Assembly: GCA_041653955.1 (NCBI GenBank)
Contig: JBAZEH010000012.1
Location: 1 to 38,270, forward strand
Direction of reading: 5' to 3'
Source: UBA1562 sp041653955
Lineage (GTDB): Bacteria > Omnitrophota > Gorgyraeia > Gygaellales > Profunditerraquicolaceae
DNA length: 38,270 nt
Of the stretch, positions 16,289 to 24,829 are shown one piece after another (the first letter of the stretch is position 1; every line of letters starts with the position of its first letter). The notes below the pieces were generated by a model, which was not told the origin of the DNA, searched no databases, and saw only the letters and a program-made list of their open reading frames with translations. The position numbers and the translations under genes were made by a program.

Positions 16289-16295
16289 CATAAAG

Positions 16296-16874
16296 ATGAT
16301 AGAGATAAATCTTCTCCCGCACATAGAAAAAACAGGGGCCAGGAGGATAGGCGGCCTGAATATAGACACCAGGTATTTTATCTACCTTATACCTTTACTT
16401 GCAGCGGTGTTGTTATCTATTCATATAATCCTCGCGGGAGTGGCGGCGGTCAAGGGCGCGCAGTTTAACAGCGTCAACGCCAGGCATAAAGAGCTTCAAT
16501 CAGAAAGGAAGGAGCTGGATAGCCTGAACAAGGATTATTACGCCTATATGTCTAACGCGAAAACAATGCAGGAGTTAGACAGGCGCAGGATGAACTGGTC
16601 CGGGAAACTTGACCGGTTAAGTGTTAACCTGCCTTCCGGGGCATGGTTTAATGAGATTTTCATTTCCCGCGATACCTTTACCCTTAAGGCATCGGTCATA
16701 TCATTGGAGAATGAGGAGATGAATATTATTGACAGGTTCATCAATAACCTGAAGGGCGATAAGGCCTTTATGGAAGGGTTGGGTAACCTGGAATTAGGTT
16801 CCGTGCAAAAGCAACTGGTAGCCGGATATGATATAATAAGTTTTATTTTAACCGCCAAATCGGGAAAAAGATGA
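16296..16874 (+). CDS. pilN: Type IV pilus assembly protein PilN
   Basis: PilN is a bitopic inner-membrane protein whose cytoplasmic tail binds PilM and whose periplasmic domain pairs with PilO. The diagnostic PilM-binding motif INLLP is at residues 3-7, followed by one membrane helix (about 25-50), a coiled coil and a ferredoxin-like periplasmic domain. The ATG at 16296 was chosen because it places MIEINLLP at the very N-terminus, as in the family; the more upstream ATG at 16266 would lie inside pilM. It overlaps pilO by 4 nt. Confidence 0.9.
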   Translation: MIEINLLPHIEKTGARRIGGLNIDTRYFIYLIPLLAAVLLSIHIILAGVAAVKGAQFNSVNARHKELQSERKELDSLNKDYYAYMSNAKTMQELDRRRMNWSGKLDRLSVNLPSGAWFNEIFISRDTFTLKASVISLENEEMNIIDRFINNLKGDKAFMEGLGNLELGSVQKQLVAGYDIISFILTAKSGKR

Positions 16875-17476
16875 TGGGCTTCGCGGGAATTGGTTTAGGG
16901 CGGATACTGGACAGGCTCAACAGCCTGAAAATAGATAACAGGAAGATAATATTTATCGTATTAGCCGCGGTATTGCTGCTTTATCTTGACCTGGCTTTTA
17001 TCATCAGGCCGCAGGCGCGCGGGATCGGGCTCCTTTCTTCAAAGACGGTTAAAATGAAGAAAGATAACAATAAGCTTTCCGCAGAATTATCGGCGATAAG
17101 GGATATAAAGCGCGGGTCAGGCGGCGCTAATGATGCGAAGATGCCGGGCGCAAAAGAGATCATTACCGAAGACCGGATACTCTTATTGCTGCAGGAAATA
17201 TCCGACCTTGCCAATAGGAATAACGTCAGGCTTACGCAGATAAATACTTCCAAGGATGTTAAAGTGCAGGAGGAGGTCATAGCGGGAGAGAGGCTCCTGC
17301 CGGTAATAATCAATCTGGATCTTTCCTGCGATTATCATTCGCTGGGGCGTTTCATGAATGCCCTGGAGAGCGCGAGCAGTTATATTGACCTGCAGGAGAT
17401 GAAGGTGGCCCGTAATTCCGGAGATTACCTTATTGAGGCAGTTAATCTATCACTTAAAACTTATGTCAAGAGATAG
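16871..17476 (+). CDS. pilO: Type IV pilus assembly protein PilO
   Basis: PilO forms a heterodimer with PilN in the inner-membrane alignment complex. The 201-residue protein has a short cytoplasmic segment, one transmembrane helix (about 28-48), a Lys/Asp-rich coiled coil (about 55-80) and a periplasmic domain with the PilO-like segment DYHSLGRFMNALES near 155-170. Gene order and translational overlap with pilN support the call. It overlaps the PilP-like gene. Confidence 0.87.
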   Translation: MMGFAGIGLGRILDRLNSLKIDNRKIIFIVLAAVLLLYLDLAFIIRPQARGIGLLSSKTVKMKKDNNKLSAELSAIRDIKRGSGGANDAKMPGAKEIITEDRILLLLQEISDLANRNNVRLTQINTSKDVKVQEEVIAGERLLPVIINLDLSCDYHSLGRFMNALESASSYIDLQEMKVARNSGDYLIEAVNLSLKTYVKR

Positions 17477-17822
17477 GTTAAAATATATAATTATATTCTG
17501 TCTTTTGGTTTGGGCGTCTTGTGCGTTTTCCGCGGAGAACGCTGTTTATGACCCGCAGGGGAGGCGTAACCCTTTTATACCGCTTATAACTCCGGACGGA
17601 AGGCTCTTAAAATTAGACAGGCTGGAAGGCGAGGACGGGTTGTTATTAGAAGGCATTATTTACGATGAGAACGGATTATCATATGCCATTGTTAACGGAC
17701 AGGTGGCCAAGGTCAATGATAAGGTCGGAGATTACCATATCCTGAAGATAGAAGAGGAGAGGGTAGTTTTTGCCAGGGACGGACAAATCACTGAACTCCG
17801 GTTAAAAGAGGAGGGAGATTGA
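17463..17822 (+). CDS. PilP-like pilus lipoprotein/periplasmic protein
   Basis: A small secreted protein (119 residues) sits between pilO and pilQ, the place of pilP. It has a signal-like N-terminus (LKYIIIFCLLVWASCAFSAE) and the PilP-type sequence GRRNPFIPL soon after cleavage. It then has a small beta domain with LEGIIYDENGLSYAIVNGQVAKVNDKVG, which resembles the PilP/GspC homology-region fold that contacts the secretin. A Cys at the end of the signal (WASC) is a possible lipobox but not a classical one. I chose 17463 over the ATG at 17433 because the signal peptide then starts normally; overlap with pilO is 14 nt. Confidence 0.72.
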   Translation: MSRDRLKYIIIFCLLVWASCAFSAENAVYDPQGRRNPFIPLITPDGRLLKLDRLEGEDGLLLEGIIYDENGLSYAIVNGQVAKVNDKVGDYHILKIEEERVVFARDGQITELRLKEEGD

Positions 17823-19354
17823 AACCAAGAATAATCAATCTTATTGTTTTGTTTTGTCTTTTATGCTGCGTGCCGGGTTACGCGGAAGGCCCGCCAGCGG
17901 CCGGCGGGGAGGCAGGCATTGAGGCGGGGCGCGCGGCTAATGCAGGTACGGTTACCCTGGATTTCAGGGAGGCTGATATACGCAATGTCCTTAAGATAAT
18001 CTCTTATAAGGCCGGGGTGAATATAGTGACTACCTCCGAAGTAATGGGGAATGTGAGCATAAGGCTAACGAATGTCCCCTGGGAAAGGGCGCTTGATACG
18101 ATAGTTAAAACCTATAATTTCGGGTATGAATGGATCAGCGATAATGTTATCCTGGTCTCAAGCCTTGAGAAATTAGCCCAGCAGAGGAAGATGCAGCAGG
18201 AGGCCGCCGAAATGGAGCCGATGGATACACAGGCATTTGTGCTTAATTTTTCGCGCGCCGAGCATATCAAAAGCTCCATTGAGAAACTGGTTTCCGCGCG
18301 GGGGAAGATCGCGGTAGAACCACGTTCAAATATCCTTTTGATCACTGATACAAAACCTAACCTGGGTAAAATTGCCGAGATCATCGCGGCCCTGGATAAG
18401 GCTACTCCGCAGGTAATGATAGAGGCTAAAATAATAGAGACTACCCTGGGTAATGCGGAGAAGCTTGGTATAAACTGGACACTCCAGGCTACTTTAAGCG
18501 GTTCCAAGAGGCCGATTTCATTCCCTTTTCAGACAGATGAATACAGAGGGTTTGGAAAGAAATATTTCCCTAAGGTCACAGCCCCGGAGACGCTGGAGAG
18601 GGTCACGACCACTACCGTTGATTCAGCAGGCAATACGATAGAATCGCAGGAGGAGAAAACATGGCATGAACTGATACGCGGTTTCCCCGATGTCTCCGGG
18701 GATGCCTTTACGTTCGGAACGCTGGATTTTACCCAGTTCAGCGCGGTCCTTGAGATCTTGAGCCAGCGCACAGATACAAAGGTCCTCTCTAACCCCAAGA
18801 TCACGACCCTGAATAACCGCGAGGCCAAGATACTGGTGGGTTCTATTGTCCCTATACCAAACTATGAATACAGCAAGGATACCGGCACAAGGGTAGTCTC
18901 CGGATATACGGAACAGCAGATCGGCATAGGGCTGACCGTGACCCCGAATATAAATGAGCGGGATTACGTTACCCTTACCGTAAAACCGACAATAGACCAG
19001 ATCACCGGTTATACGGGGCCCAACAACGAAAGGCCGATAGTATCTACCCGTAATGCCCAGACCAGCGTGATGATCAAGGACGGCCAGACACTGGTAATCG
19101 GAGGGTTGATATCGGAGCAAAAGATAAAGTATAAAAAGAAGGTCCCTATTTTAGGCGATATACCGGTATTAGATTATATATTCAGTAAAAAAGAGGATAC
19201 CATAAGCAGGACGGAGCTTCTGATATTCATCACCCCTCACCTTATAAAGGAGGATGATTTTGATATGGCGAAGGCGGAGGAAACGCAGAGGCTCATCGGC
19301 CTGCCCAGTTCCGCGGCGGTTGATATGCCAGCAGATAAGGAGCAGGTTAAATAG
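17819..19354 (+). CDS. pilQ: Type IV pilus secretin PilQ
   Basis: PilQ is the outer-membrane channel through which the pilus passes. Residues 1-22 are a signal peptide. Residues about 40-115 form an STN/secretin N0 domain starting VTLDFREADIRNVLKIIS, then an N1-type domain (about 135-195), and the secretin core (about 200-490) with the conserved VPILGDIPVLDYIF and ELLIFITPHLI near the end. At 511 residues it is shorter than many PilQ proteins because no AMIN domains precede STN. The start is TTG, overlapping the PilP-like stop (TTGA) with a strong GAGGAGGGA Shine-Dalgarno just upstream; no nearby ATG gives the signal peptide. Confidence 0.93.
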   Translation: MKPRIINLIVLFCLLCCVPGYAEGPPAAGGEAGIEAGRAANAGTVTLDFREADIRNVLKIISYKAGVNIVTTSEVMGNVSIRLTNVPWERALDTIVKTYNFGYEWISDNVILVSSLEKLAQQRKMQQEAAEMEPMDTQAFVLNFSRAEHIKSSIEKLVSARGKIAVEPRSNILLITDTKPNLGKIAEIIAALDKATPQVMIEAKIIETTLGNAEKLGINWTLQATLSGSKRPISFPFQTDEYRGFGKKYFPKVTAPETLERVTTTTVDSAGNTIESQEEKTWHELIRGFPDVSGDAFTFGTLDFTQFSAVLEILSQRTDTKVLSNPKITTLNNREAKILVGSIVPIPNYEYSKDTGTRVVSGYTEQQIGIGLTVTPNINERDYVTLTVKPTIDQITGYTGPNNERPIVSTRNAQTSVMIKDGQTLVIGGLISEQKIKYKKKVPILGDIPVLDYIFSKKEDTISRTELLIFITPHLIKEDDFDMAKAEETQRLIGLPSSAAVDMPADKEQVK

Positions 19355-19662
19355 TGAGCGTAAGGATGGAGTTTACTTTTGCCAAAAAGGGGACAATGAG
19401 GTTTATTTCGCATCTGGACCTCATGCGTTTATTCATGCGCGCGGTGCGCAGGGCCGGCCTGCCGGTAAAGATGTCCGAGGGTTTCAGCCCTCACCCCAGG
19501 CTTAGCATGAAGAGGGCGTTGAAGCTGGGAGTTGAGAGCGATAATGAAGAGGCGGCATTTGTTTTGAGGGAGCAGGTGGCTCCCGGGGAATTCAGGGATA
19601 AATTACAAAAACAGCTACCCGAAGGTATTTATATCAGGGAAGCGTATAGCCAGGAAAGGTGA
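19354..19662 (+). CDS. Short radical-SAM-linked protein, DUF2344 (TIGR03936) N-terminal half
   Basis: The sequence matches the N-terminal half of the TIGR03936/DUF2344 family, recognisable from MRFISHLDLMRLFMRAVRRAGLPV and GFSPHPRLS. Full-length members are usually above 200 residues and lie beside a TIGR03960 radical SAM gene; here the protein is 102 residues and ends cleanly at TGA 1 nt before ribonuclease G. The function is unknown, though its link to RNase G, rplU and obg is recurrent in bacteria. The GTG start overlaps the pilQ stop by 1 nt and keeps the family-typical first strand; an ATG at 19366 is an alternative. Confidence 0.82.
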   Translation: MSVRMEFTFAKKGTMRFISHLDLMRLFMRAVRRAGLPVKMSEGFSPHPRLSMKRALKLGVESDNEEAAFVLREQVAPGEFRDKLQKQLPEGIYIREAYSQER

Positions 19663-19663
19663 T

Positions 19664-21106
19664 ATGTCAAAAGAAATATTGATCAACATTGAAACACAGG
19701 AAAAGAGGGCTGCCATAGTAAATAACGGCCGCCTGGAGGAATTTTATATTGAACGCCCGCAGGATAAAACGATAGTCGGGAATATTTACAAAGGGAAGAT
19801 AGAGGCGGTGCTTCCGTCGATAGGCGCGGCATTCGTGGATATAGGCCTGCCTAAGAAAGGGTTTCTTTATTTATCGGAGATAGAATATTCTTTTGAGTCA
19901 TTAGAGACCCAGAGCCCCCGCAAGATGGACCAGATAAAGAAAGGGCAGGAGGTCCTGGTGCAGGTGGTCAAGGAATCATTCGGCACGAAGGGCCCGCGCT
20001 TATCCTGCCATATCGGTATCGCCGGCAGGTATCTGGTGCTTATGCCCCAGGAGAACCAGGTCGGTGTTTCCAGGAGGATAGAGGATGATGATGAAAGAAG
20101 GCGCCTTAGGGGGGTGCTTTCCGAACTGAAGTTAGCCAAGGATATAGGTTTTATCGTGCGCACCGCTGCCTCGGGGAGGTCAAAGCGGGAATTGCAGAGG
20201 GATGCTGATTTCCTGACTAAATTGTGGAAGAGGCTGGAGAAAGCAGCCCAAAGCAAGAGCGCGCCTGCTTTGGTATATGAAGAGTATGACCTTACATTAC
20301 GCGTGATAAGGGATTCTTTTACTGAAGATGTTTCTAAATTGATAGTAGATTCCAAGTCCGAGTATTACCGGATACAGAATTTTATGAGGACTTTCCTGAA
20401 TTACCTTAGGAATAAGGTGGAGTTGTATAAGGGTGATGACCTCTTTGAGGATAAGGATATAGAGAGGCAGGTGAATAAGATATTTGAAACCAAGGTATAT
20501 ATGAAGTCAAAGGGATATATTATAATCGAGCCTACCGAGGGGCTGGTGGTCATAGACGTGAACAGCGGAGGGTTCGCGAAGAAATTGAGCCAGGAAGATA
20601 CGGCATTCAAGGTCAATTGCGAAGCGGCTATTGAAGCTGCCCGCCAGCTGATATTGCGCGATCTCGGAGGGATAATCGTCATAGACTTCATAGATATGGA
20701 GAAGGAGGGCCACCGCAGGGAGGTCCTGGGCACGCTTAAGAAGGCGCTGAATAACGATAAAGCAAAATACGATATACTCGGTATATCCAAGTTCGGGCTC
20801 GTTGAGATGACCCGGGAGCGCGTGCACCGGACGGTTCATACCCTCTCATATCAGGCATGCCCCTATTGCCAGGGGAAGGGGAAAGTGAAGTCTCCGGTTA
20901 CTATGGCGATATACGCCCTTAAAGAACTTAGGAGATTATTGAAAGCAAAATCTCCTAAGCAGGTGAATATAACCCTGAACCACTCCGTAATAGAGGAGAT
21001 ACTCAAGGACAAGGAAAACTTGAGCTTTATTGAGCGTAAGTTTAGGACAAAGATAAACCTTATCTCTGAGCCTTCCATGCATATGGAAGATATGAAGATA
21101 GGGTAG
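19664..21106 (+). CDS. rng: Ribonuclease E/G
   Basis: This endoribonuclease matures rRNA and cleaves 5'-monophosphorylated single-stranded RNA. The 480-residue protein has an S1 RNA-binding domain (about 35-115), an RNase H-like and DNase I-like catalytic core with Asp298 (IDVNSGGFA) and Asp341/Asp344 (VIDFIDME), and the Zn-link cysteines Cys399 and Cys402 in CPYCQGKG. It lacks the long C-terminal degradosome scaffold of RNase E, so the RNase G type is favoured. It is 1 nt downstream of the DUF2344 gene and upstream of rplU, a common bacterial order. Confidence 0.93.
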   Translation: MSKEILINIETQEKRAAIVNNGRLEEFYIERPQDKTIVGNIYKGKIEAVLPSIGAAFVDIGLPKKGFLYLSEIEYSFESLETQSPRKMDQIKKGQEVLVQVVKESFGTKGPRLSCHIGIAGRYLVLMPQENQVGVSRRIEDDDERRRLRGVLSELKLAKDIGFIVRTAASGRSKRELQRDADFLTKLWKRLEKAAQSKSAPALVYEEYDLTLRVIRDSFTEDVSKLIVDSKSEYYRIQNFMRTFLNYLRNKVELYKGDDLFEDKDIERQVNKIFETKVYMKSKGYIIIEPTEGLVVIDVNSGGFAKKLSQEDTAFKVNCEAAIEAARQLILRDLGGIIVIDFIDMEKEGHRREVLGTLKKALNNDKAKYDILGISKFGLVEMTRERVHRTVHTLSYQACPYCQGKGKVKSPVTMAIYALKELRRLLKAKSPKQVNITLNHSVIEEILKDKENLSFIERKFRTKINLISEPSMHMEDMKIG

Positions 21107-21163
21107 GGCCGGGTTCACCCGCAAAACCCCATAAAATCCCTCATTTAAAGGCCTAATTTTGCC

Positions 21164-21192
21164 TTGACTACCTTTCTTTAGTATGTTATTAT
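21164..21192 (+). promoter_or_regulatory. Promoter for rplU - obg - proB - proA - nadD
   Basis: TTGACT (21164-21169) and TATTAT (21187-21192) are 17 bp apart, each 5 of 6 to consensus. A transcript from near 21199 has a roughly 40-nt leader with an AAAGGAGAG Shine-Dalgarno (about 21223-21231) before rplU. The rest of the 131-nt gap after ribonuclease G is AT-rich, and I see no clear terminator. Confidence 0.62.
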
Positions 21193-21237
21193 TATAATTC
21201 TGTTAAACTGTGGAATATAATTAAAGGAGAGCGACAA

Positions 21238-21555
21238 ATGTATGCAATAATTGAGGTTGGAGCAAAACAGTACACTGTCAAAAAGGGCGATATCATTGAA
21301 GTAGAAAAACAGGATGCCAAAGAGGGTAAGGATATCTCTTTGAACCATATCCTGCTTTTCAGCAAAGACAAAAAGGTTGAGATAGGCCAGCCCTATTTGA
21401 AGGATGTTAAAGTAGAGGCTACGGTAGTAGAGCAGACAAAAGGGGAGAAAAAGATCTCTTTCAAATACAGGCGCCGCAAGGCTTCCCACTGGAAGAAAGG
21501 CCACCGTCAGCAGCTGACACTCTTAAAGATAAAGGATATAGCGGTAAAGGAGTAG
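21238..21555 (+). CDS. rplU: 50S ribosomal protein L21
   Basis: L21 binds 23S rRNA in the large subunit. The 105-residue protein is of normal length, starts MYAIIEVGAKQYTVKKGD, and carries the conserved C-terminal KFKYRRRKxxxxKKGHRQ-type signature (here FKYRRRKASHWKKGHRQ) . It has its own promoter and Shine-Dalgarno. Unusually, the next gene is obg, only 10 nt on; the ribosomal protein L27 gene rpmA that normally lies between them is absent. Confidence 0.97.
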   Translation: MYAIIEVGAKQYTVKKGDIIEVEKQDAKEGKDISLNHILLFSKDKKVEIGQPYLKDVKVEATVVEQTKGEKKISFKYRRRKASHWKKGHRQQLTLLKIKDIAVKE

Positions 21556-21565
21556 CCCTACGGCG

Positions 21566-22519
21566 ATGCTCATTGATAATGTAAAGATCCATGTCAGGGG
21601 AGGCAGCGGGGGCAATGGCTGCGAAAGTTTATACCGCGATAAATATACCCGTAAAGGGGTCCCCAATGGAGGAAGCGGGGGGAGGGGTTCTGATATAATC
21701 ATAAGGGCGGACAGGAACCTGCGCACCCTCCTTGATTTCCAGTATAACAGGCATTTCTTCGGAGCTAACGGGGGCCACGGCTCAAGTAAAAATAAGACGG
21801 GAAAAGACGCCTCAACCGTGGTCATCCGCGTGCCCTGCGGCACGATCATAAAAGATGCCAGGACCGGATGCGTCCTGCGCGACCTGGATGAGGATGGGGA
21901 GGAAGTGGTCGCCGCTTACGGGGGCGCCGGCGGCTTGGGGAATAACCACGGTAAAACCCGCACCTTTGGCTCTCCGGGTGAAGAAAAAGATCTGGCATTA
22001 GACCTTAAGCTGATAGCGGATGCAGGCGTGGTGGGTTTTCCTAACGCGGGTAAATCTACTTTTATCAGCGCTGTTTCTAACGCCCGCCCAAAGGTAGCAG
22101 CATACCCGTTTACCACGAAGTCTCCGGTATTAGGAGTGGTTAGCGGGGAAGGCGAACCTTTTGTAATAGCCGATATACCGGGATTGATGGAGGGCTCATC
22201 GCGGGGCAGGGGATTAGGGGACAAGTTTTTAAAGCATATTGAGCGCACGAAAATACTGGTTCATTTCATAGATATGTCTGGTTTAGAAGGGCGTTCTCCC
22301 CTGCAGGATTACCGGGTAATAAATAAAGAGCTGAAAGATTACAGCGCCCAGGTTTTTAAGAAGCCCAATATTGTTGTCGCGAATAAGATGGACCTTGAGG
22401 GCGCCGCAGAAAACCTTAGAATATTCAGAAAGTCGGTGAAGAAAAAGATATATCCGGTATCGGCGCTGAAAAAAGAGGGGTTGGAGGAGTTAATTGAAGC
22501 AATCAGAAAGAAATTATAA
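21566..22519 (+). CDS. obg: GTPase Obg (CgtA)
   Basis: Obg is a ribosome-associated GTPase acting in 50S assembly and the stringent response. Residues 1-155 are the glycine-rich Obg fold (RGGSGGNG, NGGSGGRG). The G domain has P-loop GFPNAGKST (157-165), DIPG (203-206), NKMD (273-276) and SAL (299-301). At 317 residues it lacks the C-terminal OCT domain found in some homologues. Its last 26 nt overlap proB. Confidence 0.96.
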   Translation: MLIDNVKIHVRGGSGGNGCESLYRDKYTRKGVPNGGSGGRGSDIIIRADRNLRTLLDFQYNRHFFGANGGHGSSKNKTGKDASTVVIRVPCGTIIKDARTGCVLRDLDEDGEEVVAAYGGAGGLGNNHGKTRTFGSPGEEKDLALDLKLIADAGVVGFPNAGKSTFISAVSNARPKVAAYPFTTKSPVLGVVSGEGEPFVIADIPGLMEGSSRGRGLGDKFLKHIERTKILVHFIDMSGLEGRSPLQDYRVINKELKDYSAQVFKKPNIVVANKMDLEGAAENLRIFRKSVKKKIYPVSALKKEGLEELIEAIRKKL

Positions 22520-23558
22520 AAGAATAGTTATAAAGATAGGCAGCAGCCTTTTTTATTCCGGGGCAAGAGAGCTTGATTTCGGGGTTTTGAACGCCGTTGC
22601 CGAACAATCCTCGCAGCTGCTGAAGGACAAGAAAGAAGCGGCGATCGTATCATCCGGGGCAATAGCCCTCGGGATGCATCTTCTGGGGTTTAAGGAGAGG
22701 CCCAGAGAGCTCTGCGAACTGCAGGCAGCCGCGGCAATAGGCCAGAATGAGGTTGTCAATCAGTACCGCAATGCTTTCAGGGGTAAGGGTATCCACGCGG
22801 CCCAGGTGCTCCTGACCAGGGAGGACCTTAATAACCGCAAGCGCTACCTAAACGCCAAGAATACCCTGCTTACTTTGATGAGATTGCACAGCCTGCCGAT
22901 AATCAACGAGAATGACACGGTATCTACTGATGAGATAAAGTTCGGGGACAATGATATGCTTTCAGCGCTCGTCGCCGCTCTTATAAACGCGGACCTTTTG
23001 ATCATCCTTTCGGATATAGACGGGCTTTTGGATAATGATAAAAAAGTAATTCCGGTTGTAGGGGAGATTACTCCTAAGATACGTTCCCTCGCCTGCCCTA
23101 CCGATAAAAAGACATGCGTCGGGGGGATGGTCACTAAGATAGAGGCGGCAAAGATATGCATGGATTCAGGTATCCCTTGCGTTATCGCTAACGGGCGCAG
23201 GAAGGATATAATATCCTCCGTTATAAAAGAACCTGAAAAGCACGGGACGCTGTTTTTATCATGCAAGAAGCTCGCGGCAAGAGAGCGGTGGATCGCCTTC
23301 GGCACAAAACCGAAGGGCAGGATATTTGTGGATGACGGGGCGAAGAAGGCCCTGTTGGATAAGAAGAGCCTTCTTTCTGTGGGTGTCACCGGGATTGAAG
23401 GCAACTTTGAGCCGGGCGATATCGTAAGCGTTACGGATATTAACGGTAATGAATTCGCCAGGGGCAAGGTGAGTATTTCCGCGAAGCACCTTGATAATGT
23501 TAAAGGCGCCCGCCACGACAGGGAAGCCGTGCACCGTAACAATATAGTCATACTTTAA
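22494..23558 (+). CDS. proB: Glutamate 5-kinase
   Basis: ProB phosphorylates glutamate to gamma-glutamyl phosphate, the first step of proline synthesis. The 354-residue protein has an amino-acid-kinase domain (about 8-260; VIKIGSS at the start, INENDTVS and FGDNDMLSALVA in the middle) and a C-terminal PUA domain (about 270-354; KPKGRIFVDDGAKKAL). The start is TTG inside the end of obg, chosen for its GGAGGAG Shine-Dalgarno at 22482-22488; this gives 26 nt of overlap and likely coupling. proA follows after 14 nt. Confidence 0.95.
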   Translation: MKQSERNYKRIVIKIGSSLFYSGARELDFGVLNAVAEQSSQLLKDKKEAAIVSSGAIALGMHLLGFKERPRELCELQAAAAIGQNEVVNQYRNAFRGKGIHAAQVLLTREDLNNRKRYLNAKNTLLTLMRLHSLPIINENDTVSTDEIKFGDNDMLSALVAALINADLLIILSDIDGLLDNDKKVIPVVGEITPKIRSLACPTDKKTCVGGMVTKIEAAKICMDSGIPCVIANGRRKDIISSVIKEPEKHGTLFLSCKKLAARERWIAFGTKPKGRIFVDDGAKKALLDKKSLLSVGVTGIEGNFEPGDIVSVTDINGNEFARGKVSISAKHLDNVKGARHDREAVHRNNIVIL

Positions 23559-23572
23559 GGTGTGGGGTAAAA

Positions 23573-24829
23573 ATGAGTTTAAAAAATGAATTAGCCAGGA
23601 TAGCCTGTAATGCCCAGGAAGGCTCCAGGCGCATGCTGGAGTTTTCTTCTGCCCTCAAAGATAAGGCATTAATGGCGATGGCCCGCTCTTTGAACGATAA
23701 GAAGAGTGCTATTCTTTCGGCGAATAGAAAGGATATCCGTAATGCCCTGGCAGCCGGACTGCCGGAGGCATTTATAGACAGGCTTACCCTTACCGAAAAC
23801 AGGATAAAGGAGATGTCGGATTCCCTGGCATCCGTAGCGCGGCTGAAGGACCCTGTAGGGGAGGTGCTTAAGGTCTGGCGCAGGCCAAACGGCCTTTGCA
23901 TACATAAGGTGCGCGTGCCCATAGGCGTGATCGCCATCATTTACGAATCGCGCCCCAATGTCACTTCCGATTGCGTGGGGCTTTGTTTTAAATCCGGCAA
24001 CAGCGTGATATTAAGGGGGGGCAGCGAGGCGCTGAATTCTAACCTTGCGATATACCGGCTCCTTAAAGAAGCGGCGAAGAAATCTGCTGTTCCTGACGGA
24101 GCGATCAATATGCTGGCTACTTCCGACAGGCGCGCCGTGGATATATTGCTTAAGATGGATGACCGTATTGACCTGGTAATGCCCCGCGGAGGAGAAGGGC
24201 TTATTAAGAGGGTAGTGGAACTTTCGCGTATACCCGTGATAAAACACTATAAGGGTATCTGCCACGTGTATGTGGATGATTGGGCAGATTTAAATATGGC
24301 AGAGAAGGTTTGTTATAACGCCAAGGTCCAGCGCCCGGGTGTATGTAACGCCATGGAGAGCATGCTCGTGCACAGGGACGCGGCGGCAAGATTCCTGCCC
24401 GGGATGATAAAGAGATTCAGGGAAGCCGGCGTTGAGGTCCGCGGCTGCGATATCACGCGCAAGATAGCAAAAGGCGTGAAGAAGGCGGCAGAGAAAGATT
24501 ATTCTACCGAGTACCTGGGGCTGATACTTTCGGTAAAGGTGGTGGATAGCCTTGATGAGGCCGTAAGGCATATAAACCGTTACGGTTCGCGGCATTCCGA
24601 CGCCATAATAACCGACAGGGAAGAGAACGCCAGGCGTTTCTTAAGGCAGGTGGATTCTGCCTGCGTATATGTGAACGCCTCTACGCGTTTTACGGACGGT
24701 TATCAGTTCGGGATGGGCGCGGAGATAGGTATCTCTACAGATAAACTCCACGCGCGCGGCCCGATGGCGCTGGAGGAACTTACGACATATAAGTATATGG
24801 TATTCGGTAACGGCCAGGTGAGAGGATGA
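23573..24829 (+). CDS. proA: Gamma-glutamyl phosphate reductase
   Basis: ProA reduces gamma-glutamyl phosphate to glutamate semialdehyde with NADPH, the second step of proline synthesis. The 418-residue protein is full length, with VPIGVIAIIYESRPNV (115-130), GGSEALNSN (149-157) and catalytic Cys258 in QRPGVCNAMES. It lies directly after proB and overlaps nadD by 4 nt (ATGA). The final pathway enzyme, proC, is not in the window. Confidence 0.97.
   Translation: MSLKNELARIACNAQEGSRRMLEFSSALKDKALMAMARSLNDKKSAILSANRKDIRNALAAGLPEAFIDRLTLTENRIKEMSDSLASVARLKDPVGEVLKVWRRPNGLCIHKVRVPIGVIAIIYESRPNVTSDCVGLCFKSGNSVILRGGSEALNSNLAIYRLLKEAAKKSAVPDGAINMLATSDRRAVDILLKMDDRIDLVMPRGGEGLIKRVVELSRIPVIKHYKGICHVYVDDWADLNMAEKVCYNAKVQRPGVCNAMESMLVHRDAAARFLPGMIKRFREAGVEVRGCDITRKIAKGVKKAAEKDYSTEYLGLILSVKVVDSLDEAVRHINRYGSRHSDAIITDREENARRFLRQVDSACVYVNASTRFTDGYQFGMGAEIGISTDKLHARGPMALEELTTYKYMVFGNGQVRG

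Noticed and set aside
22844..23551. A 235-codon open frame on the minus strand
   Set aside because: It lies wholly opposite proB, whose reading frame is conserved to the end; the antisense translation resembles no family I know and has no start signal. The same holds for 8629-9261 opposite ugd and all other minus-strand frames.
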